Positions 24,988 through 35,580 are shown, counted from the stretch's first letter. The stretch is DNA of 64,000 bases from Fidelibacterota bacterium (GCA_002715465.1 PAYY01000031.1:1-64000), one strand, 5' to 3'. Numbers and translations: made by a program. Notes: a model not told the origin generated them from the sequence alone.

Positions 24988-25881
24988 TTATTTCGTTTTA
25001 TAGCGCTGTTGCCAAAATATGACCACTGGACTAGCAACATAAATGGAAGAATAAGTTCCAACAAGTACACCAACAATCATAGCAAACGAAAAGTAACGAA
25101 TAACTTCACCGCCAGCCATATAAAGAATAAAAACTACTAGGAAAGTTGTTAAGGAAGTAATAACTGTTCTAGATAATGAGTCATTAATACTTTTGTTAAA
25201 AATAGATTCTTGATCTAAGGTCTTGAGTTTCTTTAGGTTTTCACGAACTCTATCAAACACTACGATTGTATCATTCAGAGAATATCCTACAATGGTTAAA
25301 AAGGCTGCGATAATTGATAAGGAAATTTCATAATTAAGAATTGAGAAAATCCCCAATGTTATGAGAACATCATGTACAAGAGCAGCAATTGCACCAATAG
25401 CAAAACGGAATTCAAACCTGATAGAGATGTAGATTAAAATACCAATGATAGCTGTAATTATGGCAAAAATCGCTTTACCTTTTAGTTCAGATCCAATTTT
25501 GGGCCCTACTTTTTCTATTCTTCTAAAATCAAGTTTTTCATTTGGAAATTCTGACTGTAGAGCTGTTTTAAGTTCTACAGCTGGGTTATTTTTTGAATCA
25601 TCTACTTGAAGTCTTATAAGTATCTCATTGGGTGAACCAAAAGTTTGAACTTCTCCTACTCCTTTATTCATTCTGTCTAAGGCATTTCTAACTTTACCAA
25701 TATTAGGCGGTTTTTCGAATTGAATTTGAGCTAAAGTTCCTCCAGTAAAATCAATACTAAGCATTGGTCCACCATGTAAAATCAATGATACAAGTCCAGC
25801 AAGAATAAACGATCCTGAAATAACGAAGCCGAATTTCCGCATACTTAAAAAATCAATATTTGTTTTTTTTAATAATTTCAT
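24988..25881 (-). CDS. secF: Protein translocase subunit SecF
   Basis: 297 residues with six membrane segments, the SecF layout: TM1, periplasmic domain with VQTFGSPNEILIRL, then five TMs with ISIRFEFRFAIGAIAALVHD, AAFLTIVGYSLNDTIVVFDRVREN and LTTFLVVFILYMAGGEVIRYFSFAMIVG. SecF with SecD uses the proton gradient to assist late stages of Sec export. The ATG overlaps the secD stop by four bases (ATGA). Confidence 0.95.
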   Translation of the reverse strand: MKLLKKTNIDFLSMRKFGFVISGSFILAGLVSLILHGGPMLSIDFTGGTLAQIQFEKPPNIGKVRNALDRMNKGVGEVQTFGSPNEILIRLQVDDSKNNPAVELKTALQSEFPNEKLDFRRIEKVGPKIGSELKGKAIFAIITAIIGILIYISIRFEFRFAIGAIAALVHDVLITLGIFSILNYEISLSIIAAFLTIVGYSLNDTIVVFDRVRENLKKLKTLDQESIFNKSINDSLSRTVITSLTTFLVVFILYMAGGEVIRYFSFAMIVGVLVGTYSSIYVASPVVIFWQQRYKTK

Positions 25882-27773
25882 ATGCTAAGCCTTTGAAGAT
25901 CCTTCTTAGTTGTTATAATATTAAAAATTGTCCGAGTAGCAAAAATAGCTGTGAACATACTTGTTAGAATGCCCCAAAAAAGAACTACAGCGAATCCCCG
26001 AATAGGGCCAGTTCCAAATTGCATTAAAATAATTGCTGCAAGAATAGTAGTTACATTTGCATCAACAATTGTAGTTATTGCCCTGGAATAGCCACTGCTT
26101 ATTGCGGATCTTGGAGTTTTCCCCTTTTCTAATTCTTCCCTTATGCGTTCAAAAATTATCACATTAGCATCGACTGCCATACCTACAGTTAAAATCAAAC
26201 CTGCAATACCAGGGAGTGTCAAAGTTGCTTTTAATGCTGCAAGAATAGCTAATATAAAAATAAGGTTACATAAAAGTGCAATAGAAGCAATGAAGCCTGC
26301 CCCTTTGTAATAGAAACTCATAAACGCTAAGACAAGTAAAAGTCCTACTATTATTGATGTTGTACCTTGGTCAATTGAATCTTGACCTAGAGAAGGTCCA
26401 ACGGTTCTTTCTTCTATAATATTTACAGGAGCTGGAAGAGCACCTGCTCTTAAAACTATTGCTATATCTTTAGCTTCGTTCATATTAGCAAAACCTTCAA
26501 CTTGGGTTTGCCCATCGGAGATTTTTGTTCTGATTACTGGCGCCATATGAACATTACCATCTAATACAATAGCAAGTCGTCGGCCAACATTTGCTCCTGT
26601 CAAACGTGACCATGTTTTTGCTCCTTCAGAATTCATGCTAAGACTTACTATAGATTGACCATTATAGAGTGTAGCTTGTGCTTCTTCTATAACGCCTCCC
26701 GTTAGATCAGCTTCTTTTTCTAGATGGTACATTCGAAAAAATGATTCACTACCGCCTTCTGGAAGAGTCCAATTCTCTTTTTCTTTTGTAAGAGATAGTC
26801 TACTATCACCTGCATCTAGAATATTTTGGACTTCTTCGTTCTCAATAACTTTTTTAATAGCGTGGAGATTTTGTTCTGGAACACCTAGATCGTTTCCTAC
26901 CTGCCTAAGCAAGGAGGAAAAAGGCCTATCTTCAAAGAGATCTTTATCAACTAATACTTCTGATGTGTCATTTGAAGTTGTGTCTATTTCAGTAGGACCA
27001 AATAGTTCTGTAAGAGACACTTCTTCTTGGACAGTTGTACGAGTATCAGATTCCTGAACCGTCAAATTTTTTTCTTTCGTTTCTATAATTTCATGTATTT
27101 CATTATTTCCTTTTAAAACTTTATCAATTCTAGCTAGAAGACTTTGTGTCACAGCTCCATCCTTAAGTAGTGAAAACTCCAATAAAGCTGTACTTTGAAG
27201 TAAAGATCTTGCTCGATCTGGATCTTGGATTCCAGCAAGCTCTACAATGATACGTTGATTACCTTGTTTTTGAATTGTAGGTTCAGATACCCCAAATTCA
27301 TCAACTCTATTTTGAAGAATTTCAAGTGCACGGTCAATTGCATCAGTGGCTTCTTCTTCAATAGCAAGTTGAATTGCAGTTGGATCATTACCATAATCCA
27401 TAAAGTATCTATTTAGTTTTAATTCTTGAGATTGAGCTTCAGAAATAAAGAGGTTTATAAAATCATCAAGTGAAGATTCTTCTTGCATCTTTATTTTATT
27501 AAATACGTTATAAAAACGATCATTTTTATTAGAAGCAAGATTTTCTACAAGAGTTGGGATGTCTACTTCTAGGACTATATGCATTCCACCTTGAAGATCT
27601 AATCCTTGTTGAATAGTATTTTTTTCAAGTGATTCCAGTGTACCATCTTCACTCATCAATAATTTGTCCTCATCTGAGAGCCAATTGTATTGGATAGTGG
27701 GTATGAGAGAATATATTCCCCACAGAAGTGCAACACTGATGATTATTAACCTTGGTGTATTTTTATTTAACAT
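25878..27773 (-). CDS. secD: Protein translocase subunit SecD
   Basis: 631 residues, longer than many bacterial SecDs because of an acidic insertion (about 235-280). TM1 at 8-26, then GLDLQGGMHIVLEVD, RVDEFGVSEPTIQKQGNQRIIVELAGIQDP (P1 base/head), FANMNEAKDIAIVLRAGALPAPV, and five C-terminal TMs with LTVGMAVDANVIIFERIREE and VDANVTTILAAIILMQFGTGPIRGFAVVL, which are RND-type SecD signatures. It forms the SecDF motor with the downstream product. Confidence 0.95.
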   Translation of the reverse strand: MLNKNTPRLIIISVALLWGIYSLIPTIQYNWLSDEDKLLMSEDGTLESLEKNTIQQGLDLQGGMHIVLEVDIPTLVENLASNKNDRFYNVFNKIKMQEESSLDDFINLFISEAQSQELKLNRYFMDYGNDPTAIQLAIEEEATDAIDRALEILQNRVDEFGVSEPTIQKQGNQRIIVELAGIQDPDRARSLLQSTALLEFSLLKDGAVTQSLLARIDKVLKGNNEIHEIIETKEKNLTVQESDTRTTVQEEVSLTELFGPTEIDTTSNDTSEVLVDKDLFEDRPFSSLLRQVGNDLGVPEQNLHAIKKVIENEEVQNILDAGDSRLSLTKEKENWTLPEGGSESFFRMYHLEKEADLTGGVIEEAQATLYNGQSIVSLSMNSEGAKTWSRLTGANVGRRLAIVLDGNVHMAPVIRTKISDGQTQVEGFANMNEAKDIAIVLRAGALPAPVNIIEERTVGPSLGQDSIDQGTTSIIVGLLLVLAFMSFYYKGAGFIASIALLCNLIFILAILAALKATLTLPGIAGLILTVGMAVDANVIIFERIREELEKGKTPRSAISSGYSRAITTIVDANVTTILAAIILMQFGTGPIRGFAVVLFWGILTSMFTAIFATRTIFNIITTKKDLQRLSI

Positions 27774-27899
27774 AATTGTATTGTTTTTTCTTTCCAGTTA
27801 AAGATTGTATAGCAAAGTAATTTACTTTGATGCTATTATGCCAACAACCGCTTTTTGATTAAGATTCTTTTTATGATATTTGAAAGAAAAATTCATTTT

Positions 27900-30209
27900 T
27901 TAATGAAAAACCTGTAATGAAAAGATTAAATTCCTACCAGGTGCATTTATCCCAGAACCATGTTCCCGGTAGTTCTGATCAAGAATATTCTCTAGAGATA
28001 TTTGAAAAATAAGATTTTTACTGCTGTAAAATCCTACTCTTAAATTCAAAGTATACCACCTTGGTGTCCCTTCTATTGGTATTCTTGGATCATCTATATC
28101 ATCAGAAGACAATCTATTCTGTTTACCAGCAAATCTAATAAAATAGTCAGAAAAAATAATTCCATGATTCAAACGAATTCCAAATAACCCAAAGATGGGG
28201 GGTATTCCACCAATTGGTTCATTAATTGTTATATTTTCTCCATGAGTTGCTGAAAAATTACCTCGAAATATTAAATCATTTAAATAGGTGTAATCAAAAT
28301 CGAGCTCAAGTCCTTTGATTAGAGCTTTACCTAGATTCTTTTTTGTTTTATAATAAAAAAGTTCATTCTCAATCAAAATAGTATTAGTGCCATCATATAT
28401 AGTAGTATCATTTGTTAATATATTTGTGACAGTAGCTGCATATGTTGTTAATCCTAACCTTAGTTTAGATGATGAAATTTTGATTCCAATATCTTTATTC
28501 AATAGTTGTTCTGGTTTAATATTAAAGTTAGGTACTTCAAAAATGTTACCTTTGGATTGGCCTAGTTTTGTCATATCACTCAGATTGGGGGCTCGAAATG
28601 CTTGAGCAATATTCATAATTAATGCAATCTCTTTGGATAATTTATAAACGCTACCAATCGCATATGTCGTAGCATCAAAAGCTTGATTTAATGAATAAAG
28701 ATTGTTTGATTTAGAATTAACATCAAACATTGTATTAAAAATACTATGTCGTAATCCTAATTTGACCAAAAAATCTTTACTTATTTGTATATCATTTTGA
28801 ATAAATGCACCCAAGCTTTGGTAATTAGATCCATCTGGATAGCGTCCTCTTGAAGCTCTAATCATTTTTCCAGTACTAAGATCTGAATAATAGCGATTGC
28901 TAGATATTTTATCTTTATAGATTTCAATGCCAGCAACAAAATGATTATAGCTGCTTTTTTTTATTCCTGTTAATCCAAAACCTTTAGTTATGGCTCTATC
29001 TAACTCTTTGTTAATAGATGACAATTCTGCTTTCTGAAACTCTCTTCCTTCATTTTGATTATGAAGGGATAAATTCATTCTTATGGAATCAAATAATAAG
29101 GGTATGCTATTATTTTCATATATAACATACGCTAAGGATCGTTTTTGAGGTTGATAAATCCATAATTTGAAATTATTGTAATGGTATTTATCATAACGTG
29201 GCACTTTTAATTGGCTACTGATTTGATTAGAAAAAATCAAATTTTGTTCTTGAGAAATTTTAAAGATTAATTTGTTATTTATATCATAGCCCTTAAATCC
29301 TGTAGGGGATTGAATTAATCTATGGCCTAAAATTGTAGCAGAACCTCGATTTCTTCCACGGCGAAGGTCTCCAAACTTCTTCAAACTGAAAGAGGATAAT
29401 AACGCAAAGCGTTTATTACTTATTTCTACTTCCCCAAATATCAAATTTTCTTTATCAGCTGTTGCGTAACGTGCTATAGATTTAATTTTAATTTTTTTTT
29501 CTTTAGATAGTTTGGGGGTTCGAGTAATTAGATTGATGGTACCTCCAAGAGCATCACTCCCATAAAGGATTGAAGTAGGTCCTTTAACAATCTCCACTTT
29601 CTCTAGCATCTGATAATCAACTGTAGTAAGATACTGATGATTACCAAGTCGGTATATAGAATTATTCAATCGAATTCCATCTACTAAAAGAAGGAGTTGG
29701 TTTGAACTAAACCCTCGTATAATTGCTGATCCTCCACCGTGATTTGTTTTTTGGACAAAAATTCCACTTTCTTCTCTCAGCACTTCTGCTGAAGTTTTTG
29801 GATTCCTTTCCCTTATATCTCTTGATGAGATAAGACTGACCGATTCAGGTATATCCAAAATATTCCGTTCATCTCTGTTAGCTGTTACAATGACATTTTT
29901 AAGATCAATAATGTCCCTATTCAGTGTTATTTTAATAAAAACATCTTCATTGTTAACAGATACTACTATAGATGAATCATGATAACCTATACGCTGAAAA
30001 TAAAGTGTAAAGCTACCGTTTGAAACAGACTCTAATTGAAATGAGCCATTTTTATTGGTATAAGTAGTTAAAAGTCCCGGACTCATTGTCACATGTACCT
30101 CGGGAACTGAATTGCCTGTTTGGTCAATAACAGAGCCAGTAATAGAATAATTATTAGATAGCAGTATTAAAGGAAATAAAAAAACTATAAAAAGAAACCA
30201 TCTTTTCAT
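27900..30209 (-). CDS. TonB-dependent receptor with N-terminal carboxypeptidase-regulatory-like domain
   Basis: 769 residues. Signal peptide 1-18; residues ~22-100 a carboxypeptidase-regulatory-like beta-sandwich (YSITGSVIDQTGNSVPEVHV); residues ~115-230 the TonB plug (AEVLREESGIFVQ, IIRGFSSNQLLLLVDGIRLN, VEIVKGPTSILYGSDALGG); then a 22-strand-type barrel ending in FSLQVFH. The plug resembles heme/vitamin B12-type receptors, but the ligand is not determinable. No lipoprotein partner or regulator is adjacent. Confidence 0.9.
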   Translation of the reverse strand: MKRWFLFIVFLFPLILLSNNYSITGSVIDQTGNSVPEVHVTMSPGLLTTYTNKNGSFQLESVSNGSFTLYFQRIGYHDSSIVVSVNNEDVFIKITLNRDIIDLKNVIVTANRDERNILDIPESVSLISSRDIRERNPKTSAEVLREESGIFVQKTNHGGGSAIIRGFSSNQLLLLVDGIRLNNSIYRLGNHQYLTTVDYQMLEKVEIVKGPTSILYGSDALGGTINLITRTPKLSKEKKIKIKSIARYATADKENLIFGEVEISNKRFALLSSFSLKKFGDLRRGRNRGSATILGHRLIQSPTGFKGYDINNKLIFKISQEQNLIFSNQISSQLKVPRYDKYHYNNFKLWIYQPQKRSLAYVIYENNSIPLLFDSIRMNLSLHNQNEGREFQKAELSSINKELDRAITKGFGLTGIKKSSYNHFVAGIEIYKDKISSNRYYSDLSTGKMIRASRGRYPDGSNYQSLGAFIQNDIQISKDFLVKLGLRHSIFNTMFDVNSKSNNLYSLNQAFDATTYAIGSVYKLSKEIALIMNIAQAFRAPNLSDMTKLGQSKGNIFEVPNFNIKPEQLLNKDIGIKISSSKLRLGLTTYAATVTNILTNDTTIYDGTNTILIENELFYYKTKKNLGKALIKGLELDFDYTYLNDLIFRGNFSATHGENITINEPIGGIPPIFGLFGIRLNHGIIFSDYFIRFAGKQNRLSSDDIDDPRIPIEGTPRWYTLNLRVGFYSSKNLIFQISLENILDQNYREHGSGINAPGRNLIFSLQVFH

Positions 30210-30330
30210 AATTAAGAATTAATTTAACAAGCTTTCTAAAAAGAGGATAATTTGAAAATTATAAATTAGCTGAAAGGTTCGTTTTAAGGAAGTATCATAA
30301 TTAAGCTATTAAGTTTAAAATAATCAGAAT

Positions 30331-32499
30331 TTAATTTAATCCTCTTCGTTCAAGCAATGGTTCTATATTTGGATCTGAACCTCGAAAGGTTTTAAATAGT
30401 ATTATAGCTTTTTCACTCCCTCCCCGTGAAAGAAGTGTTTTTCTAAAGTAGTCCCCATTCTCTCGTTTTAATCCACCATTTTCTTTAAACCATTCTACAG
30501 TATCTGCATCTAATACCTCGCTCCAAATATATGAGTAATATCCAGCTGAATAACCTCCCATTATATGTGAAAAATAAGTAGAACGATATCGAGGAGGAAT
30601 AATGGAGAGAGAAACACCAGCAGATTCTAACGCTAAGTTTTCAAATTCAAGAAGGTTATTGCCATCAGGTACATCATCAGGATTTAACTGATGCCATGAT
30701 TGATCTAAAAGTGAAGCTGCTAGATATTCAGTAGTAGCAAACCCTTGATTGAATTTTTTAGCATCAAGGATTTTATTCAATAGTTCTTTAGGCATAGGTT
30801 GTTCAGTTTTATAATGAATCGCGTAGTTTTTTAGAATTTCTGGCCAGTCTGCCCACATTTCATTTACTTGAGAAGGATACTCTACAAAATCTCTCGGTAC
30901 AGATGTACCAGAAAAAGAAGGGTAGTTAACGTTGGAGAACATGCCATGTAGAGCATGGCCGAACTCATGAAATGCTGTAACTACTTCATCAAAAGTCAAT
31001 AGTGTTGGTTCTCCTTGAGGCGGTTTGATTAAATTTAGATGATTAGCAATTACAGGTTTTTGGTCCAATAAGTGTGATTGTGAAACATAAGCATTCATCC
31101 ATGCACCACCACGCTTTGATGAGCGTGCATAGGGGTCAAAAATAAATATTGATAATGTTGAGCCATCTGCATCAAATACCTCAAAGACTCTCACATCAGG
31201 GTGATAAATTGGGAGATCAGTTTTTTCTTCAAATGTAATTCCATAAAGTTTCGTAGCGGCGTAAAAAACACCTTGCAAAAGGACATTATCTAGTTCAAAG
31301 TATGGTTTGAGTTGAGATTCATCAAATTCAAAATGGTCTTTTCTGACTTTTTCACTATAAAAATCCCAGTCCCAGGCAGCTAATTGGAAAGTATTTTTTT
31401 CTAAATCAATCATTCTTTGAAGGTCTTTAGCTTCTTTCATAGCATTTTTTACTGCAGCTGGTGCTAGATCTGCTAGCCGTTTGTTAACAGCATCTGTCGT
31501 TTGAGCTGTTTGGTTTTCTAGCACATATGATGCATGATTAGCATAACCCATAAGTTGTGCACGTTCAGCCCTTAGTTTGATTATTGATATAAAAGTTTCT
31601 TTATTATCAAATTTTCCTCCACGGCTTCCTCGAGAAAGAGATGCTTTATATATGCGCTCTCTAAGTTTCCGATTTTTCAATAATGACAATGGTGGTTGGC
31701 CGCTAGTATTTTGAAGAGTAATTACATATTTTCCATTTATCTTTCTCAATTCAGCTTCTTTCATTGCTGACTCGATAATCACTTCTGGCAATCCCTCTAG
31801 CTCATCTTTTGATTCAATAATCACTGCTAAATCATTAACCTCTTTCAATACATTTTGGCTAAACGTTGTTTGGTGTATGGCGAGTTCAGAATTAATGCCT
31901 TTTAGACGTTCTTTGTCAACATCAGATAATTTTGCACCTGCTCTTACAAACCTTTTATACATTTCTTCTACGAGCCGCAAAGATTCAGGGTTCAAATCAT
32001 ATTGATTTTTTTGTTGATGAAGCAATTCAATACGATTGAACAATTTTTTATTTAAAAGGATCTGATCCTCATGAGCAGATAATTTTGGTGCCAAATTAGA
32101 GCGGATAGTTTCAAGACTATCATTTGTGTGAGCTGATACTAGGGCGAAAAAGACTCTTGAAACTCTTTCAAGCATTTGGCCGCTTTTTTCCAGAGCAACA
32201 ATAGTATTTTCGAAACTGGGAATCTCATTAGAATTGGCTATTAATTCTATTTCTTCTATTTGTTCAACCATACCTTTTCTAAAAGCTGGTTCGTAATGAT
32301 AGTTTTTTATTTTATCAAAGGGTGGATAACTCATATAAAGCTTACTTTTATAAAAAAAAGGATTTGATTTCATTTTAGTTATTGGATTTTCTGGCTCATT
32401 TTTTTTATCTAAAGAAGAAGAATTTGCTGAAAAACATCCCCCGAAAAAAATTAATATTGATATATAGAATATTCCATAAGAAGTAAAATTAAATTTCAT
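30331..32499 (-). CDS. M3 family zinc oligopeptidase (dipeptidyl carboxypeptidase-like), lipoprotein
   Basis: 722 residues. The N-terminal hydrophobic segment ends in the lipobox FFGGC, then a Ser-rich linker, so it is anchored in the envelope. The peptidase domain has the zinc motif HEFGH (His511 to His515) and a downstream Glu in NEMWADW, with M3 features IFIFDPYARSSKRGGAWM and GYSAGYYSYIWSEVLDADT near the C-terminus. It aligns better with Dcp than with cytosolic oligopeptidase F. It probably trims peptides in the periplasm. Confidence 0.9.
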   Translation of the reverse strand: MKFNFTSYGIFYISILIFFGGCFSANSSSLDKKNEPENPITKMKSNPFFYKSKLYMSYPPFDKIKNYHYEPAFRKGMVEQIEEIELIANSNEIPSFENTIVALEKSGQMLERVSRVFFALVSAHTNDSLETIRSNLAPKLSAHEDQILLNKKLFNRIELLHQQKNQYDLNPESLRLVEEMYKRFVRAGAKLSDVDKERLKGINSELAIHQTTFSQNVLKEVNDLAVIIESKDELEGLPEVIIESAMKEAELRKINGKYVITLQNTSGQPPLSLLKNRKLRERIYKASLSRGSRGGKFDNKETFISIIKLRAERAQLMGYANHASYVLENQTAQTTDAVNKRLADLAPAAVKNAMKEAKDLQRMIDLEKNTFQLAAWDWDFYSEKVRKDHFEFDESQLKPYFELDNVLLQGVFYAATKLYGITFEEKTDLPIYHPDVRVFEVFDADGSTLSIFIFDPYARSSKRGGAWMNAYVSQSHLLDQKPVIANHLNLIKPPQGEPTLLTFDEVVTAFHEFGHALHGMFSNVNYPSFSGTSVPRDFVEYPSQVNEMWADWPEILKNYAIHYKTEQPMPKELLNKILDAKKFNQGFATTEYLAASLLDQSWHQLNPDDVPDGNNLLEFENLALESAGVSLSIIPPRYRSTYFSHIMGGYSAGYYSYIWSEVLDADTVEWFKENGGLKRENGDYFRKTLLSRGGSEKAIILFKTFRGSDPNIEPLLERRGLN

Positions 32500-32676
32500 A
32501 ATTAAAATATTTCCTCATTTAATAATAATATCTATGAGAATTTAATTAATATATATTACGACCATAAAATTTATTATACGCCTAGAATAAAGCATTTCCC
32601 AATAATTATTAAAAGATGTTTTTTTAATGTAAAAACAAAGTAATCTATATCAACAAGAACTTTAATCATTTTTTGT

Positions 32677-32721
32677 CTTTTCCTAAATAGAGTTATGTTA
32701 AGACGTCTTGTTTAGGGAAAG
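32677..32721. promoter_or_regulatory. Dyad element upstream of parA
   Basis: Arms CTTTTCCTAAA (32677-32687) and TTTAGGGAAAG (32711-32721) pair over 11 positions with one G-U; the spacer contains the perfect palindrome AAGACGTCTT (32700-32709). It lies about 40 bases before parA in the 263-base divergent region and may be an operator or leader hairpin. Confidence 0.35.
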
Positions 32722-32762
32722 CTCATTGGTTATATTTGAAATCTTAACACTATTTAATATAT

Positions 32763-33539
32763 ATGGGAAAGATAATTGCATTTGCTAATCAGAAAGGTGG
32801 CGTAGGTAAAACTACTACTGCAATTAATGTTGCAGCTAGTTTTGCTGTATCAGAATGTAAAACTTTATTGATCGACCTTGATCCTCAAGCAAATGCTTCC
32901 ACTGGATTAGCAGAAATGTTTTCTCCAATTGGCCCCAATATTTATGACATTTTAATTAGTAATAAGCCTATGTCACAAGGTATTAAAAAGACAAGTCTAG
33001 ATTTTCTTGATTTGATACCTAGTACAAATAATTTAGTAGGTGCTGAAATAGAGTTAGTAGGTATGATGGCAAGAGAATACCGTCTTAGAGAATGTATCAA
33101 ACGCCAGATCAAGAAATACGATTATTTACTTTTAGATTGTCCTCCTTCATTAGGCTTACTTACTTTAAATGCTCTTTCAACAGCTGATTCAGTTTTAATT
33201 CCGATTCAATGTGAGTATTTTGCATTAGAAGGTTTAAGCCAGTTGCTACAAACTATTCGTTTAGTTCAACGTCACCTTAATCCAAAACTAGAAATTGAGG
33301 GTGTACTGATTACTATGTATGATAATAGACTTAACCTTTCGAAACAGGTAGTTCAAGAAGTCAGGGAGTATTTTGATGGGAAAACATTTAAAACAATGAT
33401 TAGACGTAATGTACGCTTGAGTGAAGCTCCAAGCTTTGGGAAGCCAATTTTATTATATGAGGCTAATTCAACTGGTGCTCAAGATTATCTAACTTTAGTT
33501 CAGGAGATCCTTAATCGTGTCAAAAAGAAGACTAGGTAG
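32763..33539 (+). CDS. parA: ParA family chromosome-partitioning ATPase (Soj)
   Basis: 258 residues, the short chromosomal (Soj-like) form without an N-terminal DNA-binding extension. Deviant Walker A KGGVGKTT (residues 11-18), Walker A' [11 protein letters not shown], Walker [17 protein letters not shown]. It binds ATP, dimerises on DNA and moves ParB-parS complexes. parB overlaps its 3' end by 23 bases. Confidence 0.95.
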   Translation: MGKIIAFANQKGGVGKTTTAINVAASFAVSECKTLLIDLDPQANASTGLAEMFSPIGPNIYDILISNKPMSQGIKKTSLDFLDLIPSTNNLVGAEIELVGMMAREYRLRECIKRQIKKYDYLLLDCPPSLGLLTLNALSTADSVLIPIQCEYFALEGLSQLLQTIRLVQRHLNPKLEIEGVLITMYDNRLNLSKQVVQEVREYFDGKTFKTMIRRNVRLSEAPSFGKPILLYEANSTGAQDYLTLVQEILNRVKKKTR

Positions 33540-34392
33540 AGGAATTAACGCCTTAATTGGCGATTCAGTTGAGCAATCGCAAAGTACGGATTCTATTCTC
33601 CATATTTCAATAAATAAAATATCACCGAACCCTTACCAGCCACGCCATGAATTCAATGATGAAAGACTTAGTGAACTTGCTGATTCAATAAGTGATAAAG
33701 GAATTCTTCAACCTATTACTGTTAGAAAATTAAATAAAGGTTATGAGCTTGTGGCTGGAGAGCGACGCTTAAGAGCTGCAAAAAAAGCGGGTCTTAAAAA
33801 TATGCCAGCCTACATTCTTGATGTAAATAATGATGCTGATATGGTAGAAATGGCTCTTATAGAAAATATTCAAAGGGAAGATCTTAATGTGGTAGAGGAG
33901 GCTGAAGCTTATTCTCAACTAAATAAACGATACAAACTTTCTCACGCTGATATTGGAAAAGCTGTTGGAAAAAGCCGTACAAGTATTTCAAATATTATAA
34001 GGTTGCTACAACTCCCGAAACGGGTAATTGACAGTCTGAAGAAGAATGAAATTTCAGCGGGACATGCTCGAGCTCTTTTAGGGTTAAATTCTAAAGTAGA
34101 AGTAATTTCTATATGGAAAAGAATTCTTGAGCGTGCAGAATCTGTAAGAACAGTTGAAGAGCTTGTAGCTCAACATAATCTTAAAAAGGTTGTTAGGAAA
34201 AAGAAAATGAAAAAGTCTTCAAGGCTACTTAAGTCTGCTGATTTGAAGAAAATTGAAGACGATTTAATATCAATTTTGGGAACAAAAGTTTTTATTTTTG
34301 AGAAGAAAAACGGGGGTAGAATTGAAATTAATTATTTTTCGAATGAAGATCTTGAGCGCATTTTGGAACTGCTTTTTGAAATTGAGAACTAG
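33517..34392 (+). CDS. parB: ParB chromosome-partitioning protein (CTPase/parS-binding)
   Basis: 291 residues from GTG 33517, with AGGAG at 33502-33506. The N-terminus [14 protein letters not shown] matches the ParA-stimulating peptide; residues ~28-125 hold the ParB/Srx CTPase domain ([56 protein letters not shown]); the HTH follows ([26 protein letters not shown]). The C-terminal dimer domain is present. I see no good copy of the usual parS palindrome in this window. Confidence 0.95.
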   Translation: MSKRRLGRGINALIGDSVEQSQSTDSILHISINKISPNPYQPRHEFNDERLSELADSISDKGILQPITVRKLNKGYELVAGERRLRAAKKAGLKNMPAYILDVNNDADMVEMALIENIQREDLNVVEEAEAYSQLNKRYKLSHADIGKAVGKSRTSISNIIRLLQLPKRVIDSLKKNEISAGHARALLGLNSKVEVISIWKRILERAESVRTVEELVAQHNLKKVVRKKKMKKSSRLLKSADLKKIEDDLISILGTKVFIFEKKNGGRIEINYFSNEDLERILELLFEIEN

Positions 34393-34394
34393 CT

Positions 34395-35171
34395 GTGGAA
34401 GATGAACGATATACAATTCTTCTTGTTTCAGAAAAGGCGGAAAAAACACGGCGTATTCGTTTAAGACCAGCTAGCCTAAGATTTATAGTTATTGGTATTA
34501 TTTTTATAATAATTGGCGGTTTATCGAGTCTTATCTATTCTATATCATATATGAACAAGATTTCAGAGATCAATGCAGAAAATCTGAAAATGAGAACGGA
34601 GCGTAAAGACGTAGCGAAATTAATTATAGATTTACAACGAATTCAGGAAATGGATACTTATGTTCGCCAATCACTTGGAATGCCTGATCCAATAAAAGAT
34701 TTAGACTCAGATTTTGAAAAATCATTAAGTGTTCAAGTCTCTTATCTTGAGAATATTCCGTCACTAATGCCGACTTTTGGCTTTGTTACTCAAGGTTTTT
34801 CTAAGGGTAAGTTTGCTAACAGATCTAATCATACTGGCTTAGATATTGCGGCTTCTCTTCTTACACCGATAAAGGCAACAGCGGATGCTTTTGTAGTTTT
34901 TTCTGGCTGGCATCATCTTTATGGGAACCTTATCATTTTATCTCATGGCAATCGTTATTTTTCATTATATGGTCATAATCACCAAAACATTGTTAAAGAA
35001 CGTGATAATGTAAAGAGGGGGCAGTTAATAGCATTAATGGGAGAATCTGGGGTTACAAGTGGTCCTCATCTTCATTTTGAAATTTGGAAAAATGGTATTC
35101 CATTAGATCCAACTATTTATATTCCTGAGTATAAATCAGATTATATGATAGGTTATTATGAAAAAAAATAA
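34395..35171 (+). CDS. M23 (LytM-type) peptidase, inner-membrane anchored
   Basis: 258 residues from GTG 34395. A basic cytoplasmic start, one TM (about 29-50), a coiled-coil-like stretch (52-85), then an M23 domain with all zinc/catalytic residues: His146 and Asp150 in NHTGLD, His194 in YGHN, His225 and His227 in HLHFEIW. It should cut peptidoglycan cross-bridges in the periplasm. It overlaps the bactofilin gene by 14 bases; M23/bactofilin pairs are a known cell-shape module in which bactofilin localises the hydrolase. Confidence 0.9.
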   Translation: MEDERYTILLVSEKAEKTRRIRLRPASLRFIVIGIIFIIIGGLSSLIYSISYMNKISEINAENLKMRTERKDVAKLIIDLQRIQEMDTYVRQSLGMPDPIKDLDSDFEKSLSVQVSYLENIPSLMPTFGFVTQGFSKGKFANRSNHTGLDIAASLLTPIKATADAFVVFSGWHHLYGNLIILSHGNRYFSLYGHNHQNIVKERDNVKRGQLIALMGESGVTSGPHLHFEIWKNGIPLDPTIYIPEYKSDYMIGYYEKK

Positions 35172-35580
35172 TCAAAAACATGTTGAAACTATAATTGGGG
35201 AAGATGCAGTTATTAGTGGAGAAATTGCACTGAAAGGTGGGGCAATTATATCTGGAAAAATAGAAGCTAATATCAAAACTGAGGGAACAATCCGAATTAC
35301 CAGAACAGGTACTATAGATGGTGATATTATAGCTGATGAAGCAACAATAGGAGGTGCCCTAAACGGGAATTTAAAAGCTAACAAAATAACTTTAAGAAGT
35401 GGTTCTAAAGTCAATGGTGACATTTTATATAAACAACTAATAATAGAAGAAGGTGCCAATTTCGAAGGACGATGTGATTTGGCGTCGAATGAAAAAAGAG
35501 AAGAATTTGTAGACTCAGATAAATTTTCAGAAGAAATTCGGGAATCAACAATTATTACTCAATCACCATCAAATAATTGA
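35158..35580 (+). CDS. Bactofilin
   Basis: 140 residues. A right-handed beta-helix core (about 10-115) with the bactofilin signatures TIIGEDAVISGEI, GKIEANIKTEGTIRITRTG and GDIIADEATIGGALNGNLKA, and an acidic C-terminal tail. Bactofilins polymerise without nucleotide on the inner membrane and recruit cell-wall enzymes. The upstream overlapping gene encodes an M23 peptidase, and the 3' end overlaps atpZ in TTGA. Confidence 0.92.
   Translation: MKKNNQKHVETIIGEDAVISGEIALKGGAIISGKIEANIKTEGTIRITRTGTIDGDIIADEATIGGALNGNLKANKITLRSGSKVNGDILYKQLIIEEGANFEGRCDLASNEKREEFVDSDKFSEEIRESTIITQSPSNN

Noticed and set aside
32500..32762. Replication origin near parA-parB
   Set aside because: No DnaA boxes or dnaA gene are visible, and I could not find a parS palindrome, so nothing beyond the dyad is claimed.
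35172..35459. Open frame opposite the bactofilin gene
   Set aside because: It is an antisense shadow of a well-supported gene with no ribosome site; the same applies to other long antisense frames in thrB, atpD, atpG and aspS.
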